Shown here: piece after piece, positions 35,013 to 44,328 of the stretch
How the letters are laid out: the number at the start of each line of letters is the position of its first letter
How positions within the stretch are numbered: the first letter of the stretch is position 1
Origin: Bacillota bacterium
GTDB taxonomy: Bacteria > Bacillota > UBA5301 > JAMCQP01
DNA length: 64,000 nucleotides
Assembly: GCA_023381695.1 (NCBI GenBank)
Contig: JAMCQP010000083.1
Location: forward strand, 69,165 to 133,164
Direction of reading: 5' to 3'
Translations under genes and position numbers: made by a program
Notes under the pieces: model-generated
Seen by the model: only the letters and a program-made list of their open reading frames with translations
Databases searched by the model: none
What the model was told of the DNA's origin: nothing

Positions 35013-36297
35013 CTATATCGACCCGTCCTGGCTCGAGCAGGCCAGTCTCCGGCCCTGCCATAACCTGGACTCTTTTCTGATGACGCCGCAATCCATTATC
35101 GGCTCGGTGGCACGGCACGCCAGGGGCATGGATCTGGCCCTGGTGGAAGGAAACATGGGCCTCTACGATGGTGCCGACCTGGAGGGCAGCGGCAGCACGG
35201 CCGAACTGGCCAGGATTATTCAGGCTCCGGTACTTCTGGTGGTGGACGCCACCAGGATCACCCGCAGCGTGGCGGCGGTGGTCATGGGCTTCCAGGTCTT
35301 CGACCCCGGCTTACACATCGGGGGCGTGATCCTGAACCGGGTGGCCCGTCCGCGGCACGAGGAGATGCTCCGGCAAAGCATCGAGAAATATTGCGGCATC
35401 CCGGTGCTGGGGGCGGTTCCCCGTTGCCCGGAGATGGTATTGCCCGACCGTCACCTGGGATTGTTGCCGCCCCAGGAGTGGGAGAGCGGCAGGGAATGGG
35501 TGGAAGGTGTGGGGCGGGTGATCTCCAGCCACGTGGATCTGGACGCTCTTTGGCGGCTGGCGGCCAGCGCCGCTCCTCTGGCGGTGCCGGAGGAGGGAGG
35601 GCCGCATCCAGCCGCTGCCCGGGAACATGTGGTCATCGGAGTATTCCGCGACCGGGCCTTCCACTTTTACTACCCGGAGAACCTCGAAGCTCTGGAACAT
35701 GCCGGCGCCCGCCTGGTGTTCATCGACTCCCTGGCGGACAAGGAACTGCCCCCCGTGGATGGGCTGTACATCGGTGGGGGATTTCCCGAGGTGATGGCCG
35801 CCGGGCTGGAGGCCAACGTTTCCTTGCGGCGGAGGGTACGGCGGGCGGCGGAATCTGGTCTTCCCGTCTACGCTGAATGTGGTGGGTTGATGTATCTGGG
35901 GCGCACCGTGGCCTGGCAAGGCAAGCAGTACAAGATGGCCGGAGCGCTGCCTCTGGATGTCGTCATGGAAGCCGGACCACAAGGCCACGGATACGTGGCG
36001 GCGGAGGTCGTTGAACCGAATCCCTTCTGGGCTCCCGGCCAGGTGGTGCGCGGCCACGAGTTTCATCACTCCCTGGTCCAGGGGCTGGATGAAACCAGGG
36101 TGAAACTCGCGTTGCGCATCATGCGGGGGCATGGACTCGATGGGCAAAGCGACGGGATCACCTATAAGAATGTGTTTGCCTCCTATCTTCACGTGCACGC
36201 CCTGGGAGAACCTTCGTGGGCGGAGGCGTTTGTCAGGGCGGCTTCCGAGGTAAAGGAGGTGAGTGAGGGAAAAAGCATGGCAAGGATGGAGGGTTAA
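34876..36297 (+). CDS. Cobyrinate a,c-diamide synthase family glutamine amidotransferase (DsrN/CobB/CbiA type)
   Basis: GTG 34876 likely; 'VVGAPHGKSGKTTITVGLLQAL', 'FKKGPDYIDPSWL', 'GGGFPEVMA', 'YAECGGLMYLG'. Confidence 0.9.
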   Translation: MKGLRLPRLVVGAPHGKSGKTTITVGLLQALRGRGIPVQAFKKGPDYIDPSWLEQASLRPCHNLDSFLMTPQSIIGSVARHARGMDLALVEGNMGLYDGADLEGSGSTAELARIIQAPVLLVVDATRITRSVAAVVMGFQVFDPGLHIGGVILNRVARPRHEEMLRQSIEKYCGIPVLGAVPRCPEMVLPDRHLGLLPPQEWESGREWVEGVGRVISSHVDLDALWRLAASAAPLAVPEEGGPHPAAAREHVVIGVFRDRAFHFYYPENLEALEHAGARLVFIDSLADKELPPVDGLYIGGGFPEVMAAGLEANVSLRRRVRRAAESGLPVYAECGGLMYLGRTVAWQGKQYKMAGALPLDVVMEAGPQGHGYVAAEVVEPNPFWAPGQVVRGHEFHHSLVQGLDETRVKLALRIMRGHGLDGQSDGITYKNVFASYLHVHALGEPSWAEAFVRAASEVKEVSEGKSMARMEG

Positions 36298-36337
36298 CCG
36301 CAGGCCAATTGAGCCAAAACCAAAAGGAGGGCTAAAC

Positions 36338-37678
36338 GTGAGTCAAACTAGCGTACAACCATCTGTAGCCCAGCCGGTCAAAAAGCGCAGCTGGCTCCTG
36401 ACCAGCGAGGACTGGTGGGCGGTTTACCTGGGACTGTTTCTATTAGTCTTAGCCTACGTCGCCTTTTCGCTCCAAGCGCCTCTGGACCTGATAAAAGGAG
36501 CGGTGCCGCAGGAATGGCCTCAGAACCCCTTGTTGCCCGGGTTGGCCAGCCATATCGGGAACTATGTCTTCGTTTACTTGTTGTTGCTGGTGTTGACCTC
36601 GATCGGGGTGCGGACGATGGGGGGCAAGTTGAGCCATTACATCGCCGGGTTCACCCTCCTGTTCATCGGGGGGCTGCTGATCCTGATCCTGGGGAGCCAG
36701 CAGACGATCAAGAAGTATGGGATGGAGTATCCTTTCTGGTCGCTGATCATCGGGTTGATCATCGGCAACCTGGGGAAGATGCCGGCCTGGTTCAAGGTAT
36801 CGGCGGGCCGCACCGAGTTCTACATCAAGATGGGCATTATCCTCCTGGGGGCCAACCTGCCGTTCACGGTCATCGTCACCGGCGGCGCGTGGGGGTTCCT
36901 GGAAGCGCTGATCATCGTGGCGGTTGGTTTCACGGTGGCGTTCGTGATCGCCAGGAGGCTTGGTTTTGACAACAAGTTTGCGGCGGTGCTGGGCGCCGGC
37001 GCATCGGTCTGCGGCGTGTCGGCCGCCATCGCCGTGGGCAGCAGCGTCAAGGCGAAGGAAAAAGATGTGGGTTACGTGATCTCCCTGGTGGTCCTCTACG
37101 CCCTGGTGCTGATCTTCCTGCTTCCCATTCTGGGCCGTGCCCTCGGCCTGAATCCGGTGGTTACCGGCGCCTGGATCGGCGGGTCGGAACTGGCGGATGC
37201 GGCGGGGTTGGCCGCGGCGGCCATGGTCGGCGAAAAGGCGGTGCAGGTCTTCTCCCTGGTGAAGCTGAACCGCGACGTGATGATTGCCTTCCTGGCCTTC
37301 ATCTTTGCCACGGTGTCCATCACCCGGTGGGAGAGAGGAGAGGGCGGAAAACGGCCCGGCGCCGTGGTGATCTGGGAGCGTTTCCCCAAGTTCGTCATTG
37401 CCTTCGTGCTCGCCTCCATCTTCGCCACCTACCTGGTGGTGCAGTTTACCAAGCCGGTGGTCGACGCGCACATCATCGGGGTGATGAACGCCCTGCGCAC
37501 CTGGTTGTTTACCATCACTTTCCTGTGCATCGGGCTGAACACCAAGATCACCGACGTTCGCGCCATGGGCAGCAAACCCATTATCGCCTTTACCACCGTG
37601 GTGGTGGTGAACGTGATCGTGGGCTTTATTCTGGCCAACCTGTTCTTCGGCGGGATCATCGCCTCGCCGTTGAAGTAG
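36338..37678 (+). CDS. YeiH family putative sulfate/sulfite exporter (UPF0324)
   Basis: GTG 36338 after AAAGGAGG; 'LGAGASVCGVSAAIAVGSSVKAKEKD', polytopic. Confidence 0.85.
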   Translation: MSQTSVQPSVAQPVKKRSWLLTSEDWWAVYLGLFLLVLAYVAFSLQAPLDLIKGAVPQEWPQNPLLPGLASHIGNYVFVYLLLLVLTSIGVRTMGGKLSHYIAGFTLLFIGGLLILILGSQQTIKKYGMEYPFWSLIIGLIIGNLGKMPAWFKVSAGRTEFYIKMGIILLGANLPFTVIVTGGAWGFLEALIIVAVGFTVAFVIARRLGFDNKFAAVLGAGASVCGVSAAIAVGSSVKAKEKDVGYVISLVVLYALVLIFLLPILGRALGLNPVVTGAWIGGSELADAAGLAAAAMVGEKAVQVFSLVKLNRDVMIAFLAFIFATVSITRWERGEGGKRPGAVVIWERFPKFVIAFVLASIFATYLVVQFTKPVVDAHIIGVMNALRTWLFTITFLCIGLNTKITDVRAMGSKPIIAFTTVVVVNVIVGFILANLFFGGIIASPLK

Positions 37679-37701
37679 ACTCCTGCTCTTCACATGCGTA
37701 C

Positions 37702-37737
37702 GGCCGCCCGCCACGTGCTTTTGCCGCGCGGGCGGCC
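37702..37737 (+). terminator. GC-rich hairpin downstream of YeiH-family gene
   Basis: GGCCGCCCGC ... GCGGGCGGCC perfect 10-bp stem; only short T-rich tail. Confidence 0.5.
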
Positions 37738-37820
37738 ACATTTGACAGGAGGTCGAGGCGCCGCGGAGCCCATGGAGGGGCGGGAGCGGTGCATTTTTTC
37801 CGCTTTGGGGGTGGCGAAGG

Positions 37821-38663
37821 TTGCGGGATGTGCGCATCGCCGTTGTCCAGATGCAGGCAAGGGCCGGAATGACCCGGAAAAATTTGGATAAGATAGAACA
37901 TTTCACCCAGGAAGCCAGGCAGAAGAAAGTCGATCTAATTTGCTTTCCTGAACTGTGCATTCACGGATACGACATGAACAAAGCCTTAAGCGGCGCTGAG
38001 CCTATTGAGCCCATTCCCGGGGAAAGCGCGCTGGCCGTGAGCGAGATGGCCCGCAGGGCCGGGATGGTTGTTCTGGCGGGCATGGCGGAAAAGGCGGACC
38101 AGGGCAACCCCTTTATTACCCAACTGGTTGCGTTTCCGGACGGAACCCTGCAAAAGTACCGTAAAACTCACCTGGGCCGGTATGAACAACCCTATTTTGC
38201 CGCCGGAGATGAGTTCCCCTTCTTTATTACCGATCAAGCCAGGTTCGGGATTCAAATCTGCTGGGAGTCGCATTTCCCGGAAGTAACCACGATCCTCGCA
38301 CTGAAAGGCGGTGAAATCATTTTTGCGCCCCATGCTTCACCGTCTGCTGCCACAGACAGAAGAGATCTGTGGATAAAATACCTGTGCGCCCGAGCATATG
38401 ACAACACGGTGTTCGTGGCGGCCTGCAACCTGTTTGGGGACAATGGAACCTCGCAGGACTTCGGCGGCGGTGCCATGGTGATTGATCCGAAAGGCAATAT
38501 CCTTGCGGAGGCCTTTAACGGTAAAGAAGAGATGCTGGTGGTGGACCTGGATTCCCGGCTCATCAATACGATCCGCTGCCAGGAAGGAAGGTCCATGCGC
38601 GACACCTTCTACCTGAGAGCCAGAAGACCCGAACTGTATGGAGACTTATGGCAACTCCGCTAG
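37821..38663 (+). CDS. Carbon-nitrogen hydrolase (nitrilase superfamily)
   Basis: 'DLICFPELCIHGYD' Glu, 'YRKTHLGRYE' Lys, 'GIQICWESHFPE' Cys. Confidence 0.92.
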   Translation: MRDVRIAVVQMQARAGMTRKNLDKIEHFTQEARQKKVDLICFPELCIHGYDMNKALSGAEPIEPIPGESALAVSEMARRAGMVVLAGMAEKADQGNPFITQLVAFPDGTLQKYRKTHLGRYEQPYFAAGDEFPFFITDQARFGIQICWESHFPEVTTILALKGGEIIFAPHASPSAATDRRDLWIKYLCARAYDNTVFVAACNLFGDNGTSQDFGGGAMVIDPKGNILAEAFNGKEEMLVVDLDSRLINTIRCQEGRSMRDTFYLRARRPELYGDLWQLR

Positions 38664-38789
38664 ATGTTTCCGATCACCATATTATTGGGTGCGCGATGTA
38701 ACCTTTGACGAGATCGTTCCCAAGTTCGTACCGGAGCGGGTCCACGGACCTTGGCCACCTTGCGGAATCTGGCAATCAGCTTGTTTCGC

Positions 38790-39719
38790 TTAATATCTCG
38801 AATCCAGCGCGTCCCGGAGCCCGTCGCCCAGGAAGTTGTAAGCCAAGACGACCAGGGTGACTCCCATTCCCGGGAGAACTGCCAACATGGGAGCCGTCCA
38901 GACATACTGTTGCGCATTTTGGAGCATGTTCCCCCAACTTGGCGTGGGAGGCTGAATGCCGAGACCAAGGTAACTGATGGCGCTCTCCGTCAGGATGGAC
39001 CAGGCGATACCCAGGGTGGCCGAAACGATGACCGAGGGGTACGTCTGGGGCAGGATATGCCGAACGAGGGTCCTAAACGGTGACGCACCCGTGGCCACCG
39101 AGGCTTCGACAAACTCGTAAGCCTTCCACTTGAGGGTTTCGCCGTACACCACCCGGGCCACCTGCATCCAGGAGGAAAAGCCGATCACCAGTACCACCAT
39201 GAGTGGGCTTTTGCCCAGGACGGTGAGGGCTACCAGGACAAAAAAGAGGTTCGGAATGGCCATCATAGCGTCGGTCAGGCGCATCAAGAGGACATCGGTC
39301 ACGCCCCCGAAAAAGGCGGCGCTGGTGCCAATGATGACGCCAAGGATGACCGAGAAAGCCATGGAGGCGAACCCTACGGCCAACGTTACCCGCCCGCCGT
39401 AAAGCATCCGGCTCAACTCGTCCCGGCCGAGATCATCGACACCCAGTGGGTGGGTCAAACTCCAGCCGGACAGGGCAACGGCGGGGTTCATGCTCTCCGG
39501 CGGAACCCTCCAAAACAGTGGACCGGCGAAGACGATGAGGTGGAGCAGGATCAGGAAACAGAGCGACACAAAAGCCAGTTTATTCTTACCCAGCCTAGCC
39601 AATACTCCGCGTCGGGTGGAACCACCTGGAATTGGCCCGTAACCTTCTCCACCTGGCCTAACGATTTCGAGTTGCCCTTCGCTCAGCACCTCGAAGGCGG
39701 TTTCGATTGACTGTGTCAT
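38790..39719 (-). CDS. ABC transporter permease, DppC/OppC type
   Basis: 309 aa; 'HPLGVDDLGRDELSRMLYGGRVTLAVG', 'ESAISYLGLGIQPPTPSWGNML'. Confidence 0.93.
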   Translation of the reverse strand: MTQSIETAFEVLSEGQLEIVRPGGEGYGPIPGGSTRRGVLARLGKNKLAFVSLCFLILLHLIVFAGPLFWRVPPESMNPAVALSGWSLTHPLGVDDLGRDELSRMLYGGRVTLAVGFASMAFSVILGVIIGTSAAFFGGVTDVLLMRLTDAMMAIPNLFFVLVALTVLGKSPLMVVLVIGFSSWMQVARVVYGETLKWKAYEFVEASVATGASPFRTLVRHILPQTYPSVIVSATLGIAWSILTESAISYLGLGIQPPTPSWGNMLQNAQQYVWTAPMLAVLPGMGVTLVVLAYNFLGDGLRDALDSRY

Positions 39720-39730
39720 ACTGCCCTCCC

Positions 39731-40678
39731 TCAGGTCATCCGGATCCGGGGATCGATCCGGGAGTAGACCACATCAACCAAGAGGTTAGTCAAGACGACG
39801 ATGATGGTCACTACCACGGTCACGCCCATCGCCAGCGGATAGTCGCGTCCGTTGGCGGATTCTACCACCAGTTGGCCCATTCCCGGCCAGCCAAAGACCG
39901 CTTCGGTGATCACGGCTCCTCCCATCAGTCGGGGGACCATCACGCCGATCATCGAGACTACCGGGATCAAAGCGTTGCGCAGTGCATGCCGGTAAATAAC
40001 TCCCAATCCGGAAACCCCTTTGGCCCGGGCCGTGCGTACGAAGTCTTGAAAGATCACCTCGAGCATGGCCGAACGTGTGAAACGCACGATGTTGGGCAAG
40101 GTGGTGGTCGACAGGACCAAAACGGGCATGATCAGATGAGAAACCCGGTCCGCCAGGTCGAAACCGTTACCTCCGGCTGCTATCCCGGATGAAGGCAGCC
40201 AATGGAGGTTGACAGAAAACAGGAGGATCAGCATGATCCCCAGCCAAAACGCCGGCACTGAGAGGCCTACCACGCTTAAGAATCCGGCCGCGTAATCCAG
40301 AAGGCTGTTGCGGTGCACAGCCGAGACGACGCCAAGGACAATTCCGGCGGTCACGGAAACGATCATCGTGCAAAGGGTGAGAAGTGCCGTGAAGGGGAAC
40401 CGCTCGGCGATCCGCTTGACGACCGGCTGACTGGTCGCAAGGGAAGTGCCCAGGTTCCCGGTAACGGCCCCGGCCAACCATTGGACATATCTGACGGCCA
40501 CCGGCTTGTCTAACCCCATCCGGGCCAAAATAGCCTCCCGTTCGGCTTGAGTGGCTTCTATTCTCATCACCGCGGACGGGCCACCCGGGGCCAGGTTGAC
40601 TAGAAAGAAAGTAATTAACGTGACGATCAGGATAACGATCAGGCTCTGGGCCAGCCGTTGGACGACGAAGCGAAGAAT
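39731..40678 (-). CDS. ABC transporter permease, DppB/OppB type
   Basis: ORF 39731-40714; 'RFVVQRLAQSLIVILIVTLITFFLVNLAPGGP'; possible ATT start at 40678 after AAAGGAGGGGG. Confidence 0.9.
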   Translation of the reverse strand: MLRFVVQRLAQSLIVILIVTLITFFLVNLAPGGPSAVMRIEATQAEREAILARMGLDKPVAVRYVQWLAGAVTGNLGTSLATSQPVVKRIAERFPFTALLTLCTMIVSVTAGIVLGVVSAVHRNSLLDYAAGFLSVVGLSVPAFWLGIMLILLFSVNLHWLPSSGIAAGGNGFDLADRVSHLIMPVLVLSTTTLPNIVRFTRSAMLEVIFQDFVRTARAKGVSGLGVIYRHALRNALIPVVSMIGVMVPRLMGGAVITEAVFGWPGMGQLVVESANGRDYPLAMGVTVVVTIIVVLTNLLVDVVYSRIDPRIRMT

Positions 40679-40716
40679 AGCTACCCCCTCCTTTGCGATG
40701 GTTTCAGGATACATCC

Positions 40717-42387
40717 TTATTGCTTAATCCACCATTCGTTCACGTAGTGGAGCGCATCCCGGAGACCGAGATCAGGCACACCGCGCAAGTTATTGTTTCG
40801 CACCTGAAGCTCCTGCGGATACCAGAGGAAGACATAAGGCAAGGTGTTCGACATGTATTTCTGCAAATCGTCATAGACCTGCTTGCGCTTGGCCGGCTCA
40901 GAGGTGGACTGGCCCAGTTCCAGGAGCTTGTCCAGTTGCGGATCCTTGAAATCCGGAATGTTGTTGCCGGTCTTGACCGTAGAAGAATGGAAGTAGGGCA
41001 AGACGTCGGGATCGTTTGGATAAGTCCACCAGTTGATGGTGGCATCGTAATCCCGCTTGATAATATCCTTTTGAATCAGCGCGTTCCACTCCATGGAATT
41101 GAGCTGTACGTTCATGCCAATCGCCTTGAGGTACTGCTGGGCCATCTGGCCCACTGCCTCAAGGTTGCCCTTTTTGGCGATGTCCAGGACGAACTGGAAT
41201 GGGTTCCCATCCTTTTCGACGATCCCATCACCGGTGGTATCTTTCCAGCCGGCTTGTGCCAGGAGATCTTTGGCCTTCTGGACGTTATACTTGTATTTGA
41301 TCACATCAGGGTTGTAGTAAGCCTTGAGCGCTGGCGAGATGGGCCCGTTGGCCACGGTGGCGTAACCTCTGTCGATGGTGTTGATCATGGTCTGTCGGTC
41401 CAAAGCGTAAGCCATGGCCTGCCGGACCTTAACGTCGTTGAAGAGGGGGTTGGTCTGGTGCAATGCTAGCCAGTAAAACTGGGTCAGGCTCACCGGATAA
41501 ACAGTGACATTTTTGGCACCTTTGACTCGGTCGACGGCAGCCTTGTTATCGAGGATCATGATGCTCAGGTCGTTACTCAGGGCCTGGGCGATCTGGCTGT
41601 TGGGATCGGCCACCACTTTGAACACCAGGCGGTCAAGATAAGGAGCGCCGCCGAAGTAGTCGGGGTTGGCCACAAGTTCGACGCTTTGCCCTGATGTGTA
41701 CTTGCCGATCTTGAATGGGCCGGTTCCGACCGGGGTTTCCTTGTTGAACGAGGTCAACGTCCAGGGATCTTTGCCCTCGAAGATGTGCTTCGGCAAGATC
41801 CCAGCGTTATAGGCGAGATAAGCCGGCAGAGCGGCGAATGGCCGCTTCAGGCGGAAAACCACCCTCTGCGGGCCGGTAACCTCAACCTTGTCCACCGCTT
41901 TGAAGTATGACGAACCGTTGGCGCCCAGTTCCTTCCTCAGGACGATCTCGTTGAAAGTGTAAGCCACGTCATCGGCGGTGAAAGGTTTACCGTCATGCCA
42001 GGTCACGCCGCTCCTCAACTGGAATGTCCAGGAAAGCCCGTCTTTGGACGTCTCCCAACTGGTGGCCAGATCTGGCGCCGGGGCCAGATTCTTACCCGGT
42101 TTGGTCAAGCCGTCGAAAAGGACGCGATTGATGAGCAACGATTCGATGTAGGAGTTGGGATGCCATGGGTTGAGGGTTGGGTCGGCCACGATGGGAATGG
42201 TTACCGTGCCACCCTTCCGGTGGCCAGATCCGATTCCCGTCTTCACGTCGGCAGGAGCGGTTCCCTTCTGGACGCCCCTGCCGTAACCGACCGCCACCAG
42301 GCTCAAAATGAGGAGGGCGATGACCATGGCTACGGTGCTGCTCCTCCAACCAAAACTTTTCAAGTTACCAGAAGCCAAGCTTTTCAT
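40717..42387 (-). CDS. ABC transporter peptide-binding protein (family 5)
   Basis: 556 aa, signal peptide, 'DLATSWETSKDGLSWTFQLRSGVTWHDGKPFTADDVAYTF'. Confidence 0.93.
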   Translation of the reverse strand: MKSLASGNLKSFGWRSSTVAMVIALLILSLVAVGYGRGVQKGTAPADVKTGIGSGHRKGGTVTIPIVADPTLNPWHPNSYIESLLINRVLFDGLTKPGKNLAPAPDLATSWETSKDGLSWTFQLRSGVTWHDGKPFTADDVAYTFNEIVLRKELGANGSSYFKAVDKVEVTGPQRVVFRLKRPFAALPAYLAYNAGILPKHIFEGKDPWTLTSFNKETPVGTGPFKIGKYTSGQSVELVANPDYFGGAPYLDRLVFKVVADPNSQIAQALSNDLSIMILDNKAAVDRVKGAKNVTVYPVSLTQFYWLALHQTNPLFNDVKVRQAMAYALDRQTMINTIDRGYATVANGPISPALKAYYNPDVIKYKYNVQKAKDLLAQAGWKDTTGDGIVEKDGNPFQFVLDIAKKGNLEAVGQMAQQYLKAIGMNVQLNSMEWNALIQKDIIKRDYDATINWWTYPNDPDVLPYFHSSTVKTGNNIPDFKDPQLDKLLELGQSTSEPAKRKQVYDDLQKYMSNTLPYVFLWYPQELQVRNNNLRGVPDLGLRDALHYVNEWWIKQ

Positions 42388-42447
42388 GAGTGATCTTCCT
42401 CCTTGATTAGGCGGCTTGAGTTTCTTTATCAGGTCATGGCCCTTTAC

Positions 42448-43674
42448 TTACCGGGCCCAGGTCTCTTTGAGCACGCGCAGGACGTTCAGTCCCAAGACTT
42501 TGGCGATGTCCTCGCGGCTATAGCCGTGCTTGACCAGCCAGCGGATCACGTTGGGGAATACTTCGGCCGGGTTCTCCAGGCCTTTCACGTACTCAACCTC
42601 CTCGAATTGCTCGCCCTTATGGGTCTCGGAGATGGAAAGCTGGCTAGCGAAAGCATGGTGCAGCCCCACGTGATCGCCGAAAAGGGTGTCGGGCCCGAAG
42701 GCCGCGTGATCGATGCCGACCAGATTGGCCACGTATTCAAAGTGCTCCATGAAAGACTCGATGGAATGTTCCTTATGTTTCTGGGTCAAAGTGGTGTGCG
42801 GCGCGGCCTCAATGCCGATCACGCCGCCCTTTTCGGCGCAGGCCTTGAGTACCCAGTCCGGTTTCATCCGGTTAGTGTTCCAAAGGGCCTGCGCACCGGA
42901 ATGAGTAATAAAGACCGGTTTTTCGCTGACTTCGATGGTGTCGTGGGTGGTCTGATCGCCGCAGTGGGCGGTGTCGATGGTCATCCCTAGCTTGTTCATT
43001 CGGCGGACCACTTGTTGGCCGAATTTGGTCAGGCCCCCGTCTTTGGCCTCGCGCAGGCCGGAGCCCAGGGCGTTGGACTCCGAATAGGTGATGCCCATGC
43101 ACCGGATCCCCAGGCCATAAAGGACGTCGACCCGGTCGATTTCGTTTTCGATGGCAGTTGCGGCTTCCAGGGTGGCCACCAGCGCGACCTTGCCTTCTTT
43201 CTTTGCTCTCAGCAGGTCGTCAAAGGTCTCCGCCCGGTAGATCATTTCCTGGTGGGCAAAATCTGAAAACCGGATGCCGATATCGTGGATGATATCGGTC
43301 CATTTCCACCCTGCCCGAGAGGTGATCATGGCCGTCCCGTCCATGAAGTTTTCGAAAATGATATCGATGCCCGAAACGCTGAGCCCTTCATACCCGGTCC
43401 AGTTGCGCCCGTGGCGTTGATAGTCGAAGATTTGGGTCACGTCTTCGGGAGTGACAAACAGGTGATCATGCAGGGAAATCACGATGTTTTCTTCGAGCAA
43501 TCGCTGGGCTTCCTCTTCCTGCTCCGGAGTCACAGGAACGATGTAGGGCTCCACCCGCCCAATCTCTTTGGCCAGTTTAAATGGTTTGTAGTCGGCTCCG
43601 GGTTCCAGGTATTGGAATGAGTTATATCCATCATAGGTTTTTTTCTGACGCATTGATGCAGCCTCCTTGTTCAA
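42448..43674 (-). CDS. Divergent M19 membrane dipeptidase-like protein
   Basis: 408 aa; 'DTAHCGDQTTHDTI', 'ITHSGAQALW', 'GIDHAAFGPDTLFGDH'; N-terminal 'ISLHDHLF'. Confidence 0.85.
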   Translation of the reverse strand: MNKEAASMRQKKTYDGYNSFQYLEPGADYKPFKLAKEIGRVEPYIVPVTPEQEEEAQRLLEENIVISLHDHLFVTPEDVTQIFDYQRHGRNWTGYEGLSVSGIDIIFENFMDGTAMITSRAGWKWTDIIHDIGIRFSDFAHQEMIYRAETFDDLLRAKKEGKVALVATLEAATAIENEIDRVDVLYGLGIRCMGITYSESNALGSGLREAKDGGLTKFGQQVVRRMNKLGMTIDTAHCGDQTTHDTIEVSEKPVFITHSGAQALWNTNRMKPDWVLKACAEKGGVIGIEAAPHTTLTQKHKEHSIESFMEHFEYVANLVGIDHAAFGPDTLFGDHVGLHHAFASQLSISETHKGEQFEEVEYVKGLENPAEVFPNVIRWLVKHGYSREDIAKVLGLNVLRVLKETWAR

Positions 43675-43757
43675 ATCACGTTTGGATTTATAATCAGGTT
43701 CGCCCGGAATTCAGCAGATCCCACCTGGATCAGCTCCCGGGGCTGGGTGTTCTTTCA

Positions 43758-44246
43758 TCACGATGCTCCTTTGGCCTGGGCTTCTTCCTCAACCGGCAGC
43801 CCCCAGTCATAGGACTGCTTCAAGAGCCGAAGAAGTAAAGAAGTGCGAGTTTCCAAAATCCCCTGTACCTTGGGCAATTCATCCAGCAGGAATCGCGACA
43901 GCTCTTCGTTATTGGCCCAGTAACCTTCGATGACCAGGTCATTGTCCCCGGTGGTTAAGGCTGCGTAACGCACCTCCTTTAGCCGGCAAACCGCCTCAGC
44001 CACCTCGAGCACCCGACCCCGGTCCACTTTGAGGCCGATAATGGCCGGGCTGTTGAAGCCAATGGCTTGCGGATTGGCCACCGCTGCCACCTTGATAATC
44101 CCTTCGCCGAATAATCGGGCCAGTTTCCGCCGGACCGTTCCCTCCGTCACCCCGATGGCCTGGGCGATGTCGACGATGGACATCCGGCCATCTTTCTGGA
44201 GCAGGAGCAGGATCTGTCGTTCATGCTTGTCCAGTGATACTGCCAT
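43758..44246 (-). CDS. Lrp/AsnC family transcriptional regulator
   Basis: Start ATG at 44246: MAVSLDKHERQILLLLQKDGRMSIVDIAQAIGVTEGTVRRKLARL. Confidence 0.9.
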   Translation of the reverse strand: MAVSLDKHERQILLLLQKDGRMSIVDIAQAIGVTEGTVRRKLARLFGEGIIKVAAVANPQAIGFNSPAIIGLKVDRGRVLEVAEAVCRLKEVRYAALTTGDNDLVIEGYWANNEELSRFLLDELPKVQGILETRTSLLLRLLKQSYDWGLPVEEEAQAKGAS

Positions 44247-44328
44247 TTTGATACCCCCCCTTTTTATGACCCGTTGGCTTCCAGCACAGGCCTTATGCCA
44301 CGGTCCTTGGCAGCCCCAGTAACCGACA

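Noticed and set aside
36449-37960. 503-aa minus-strand ORF opposite the YeiH gene
   Set aside because: His/Asp/Gln-rich antisense frame of a polytopic membrane protein gene; typical artefact.
38664-38789. Possible gene remnant or small RNA between nitrilase and ABC permease
   Set aside because: Only 126 bp between convergent genes, no ORF or clear hairpin with U-tract that I can support.
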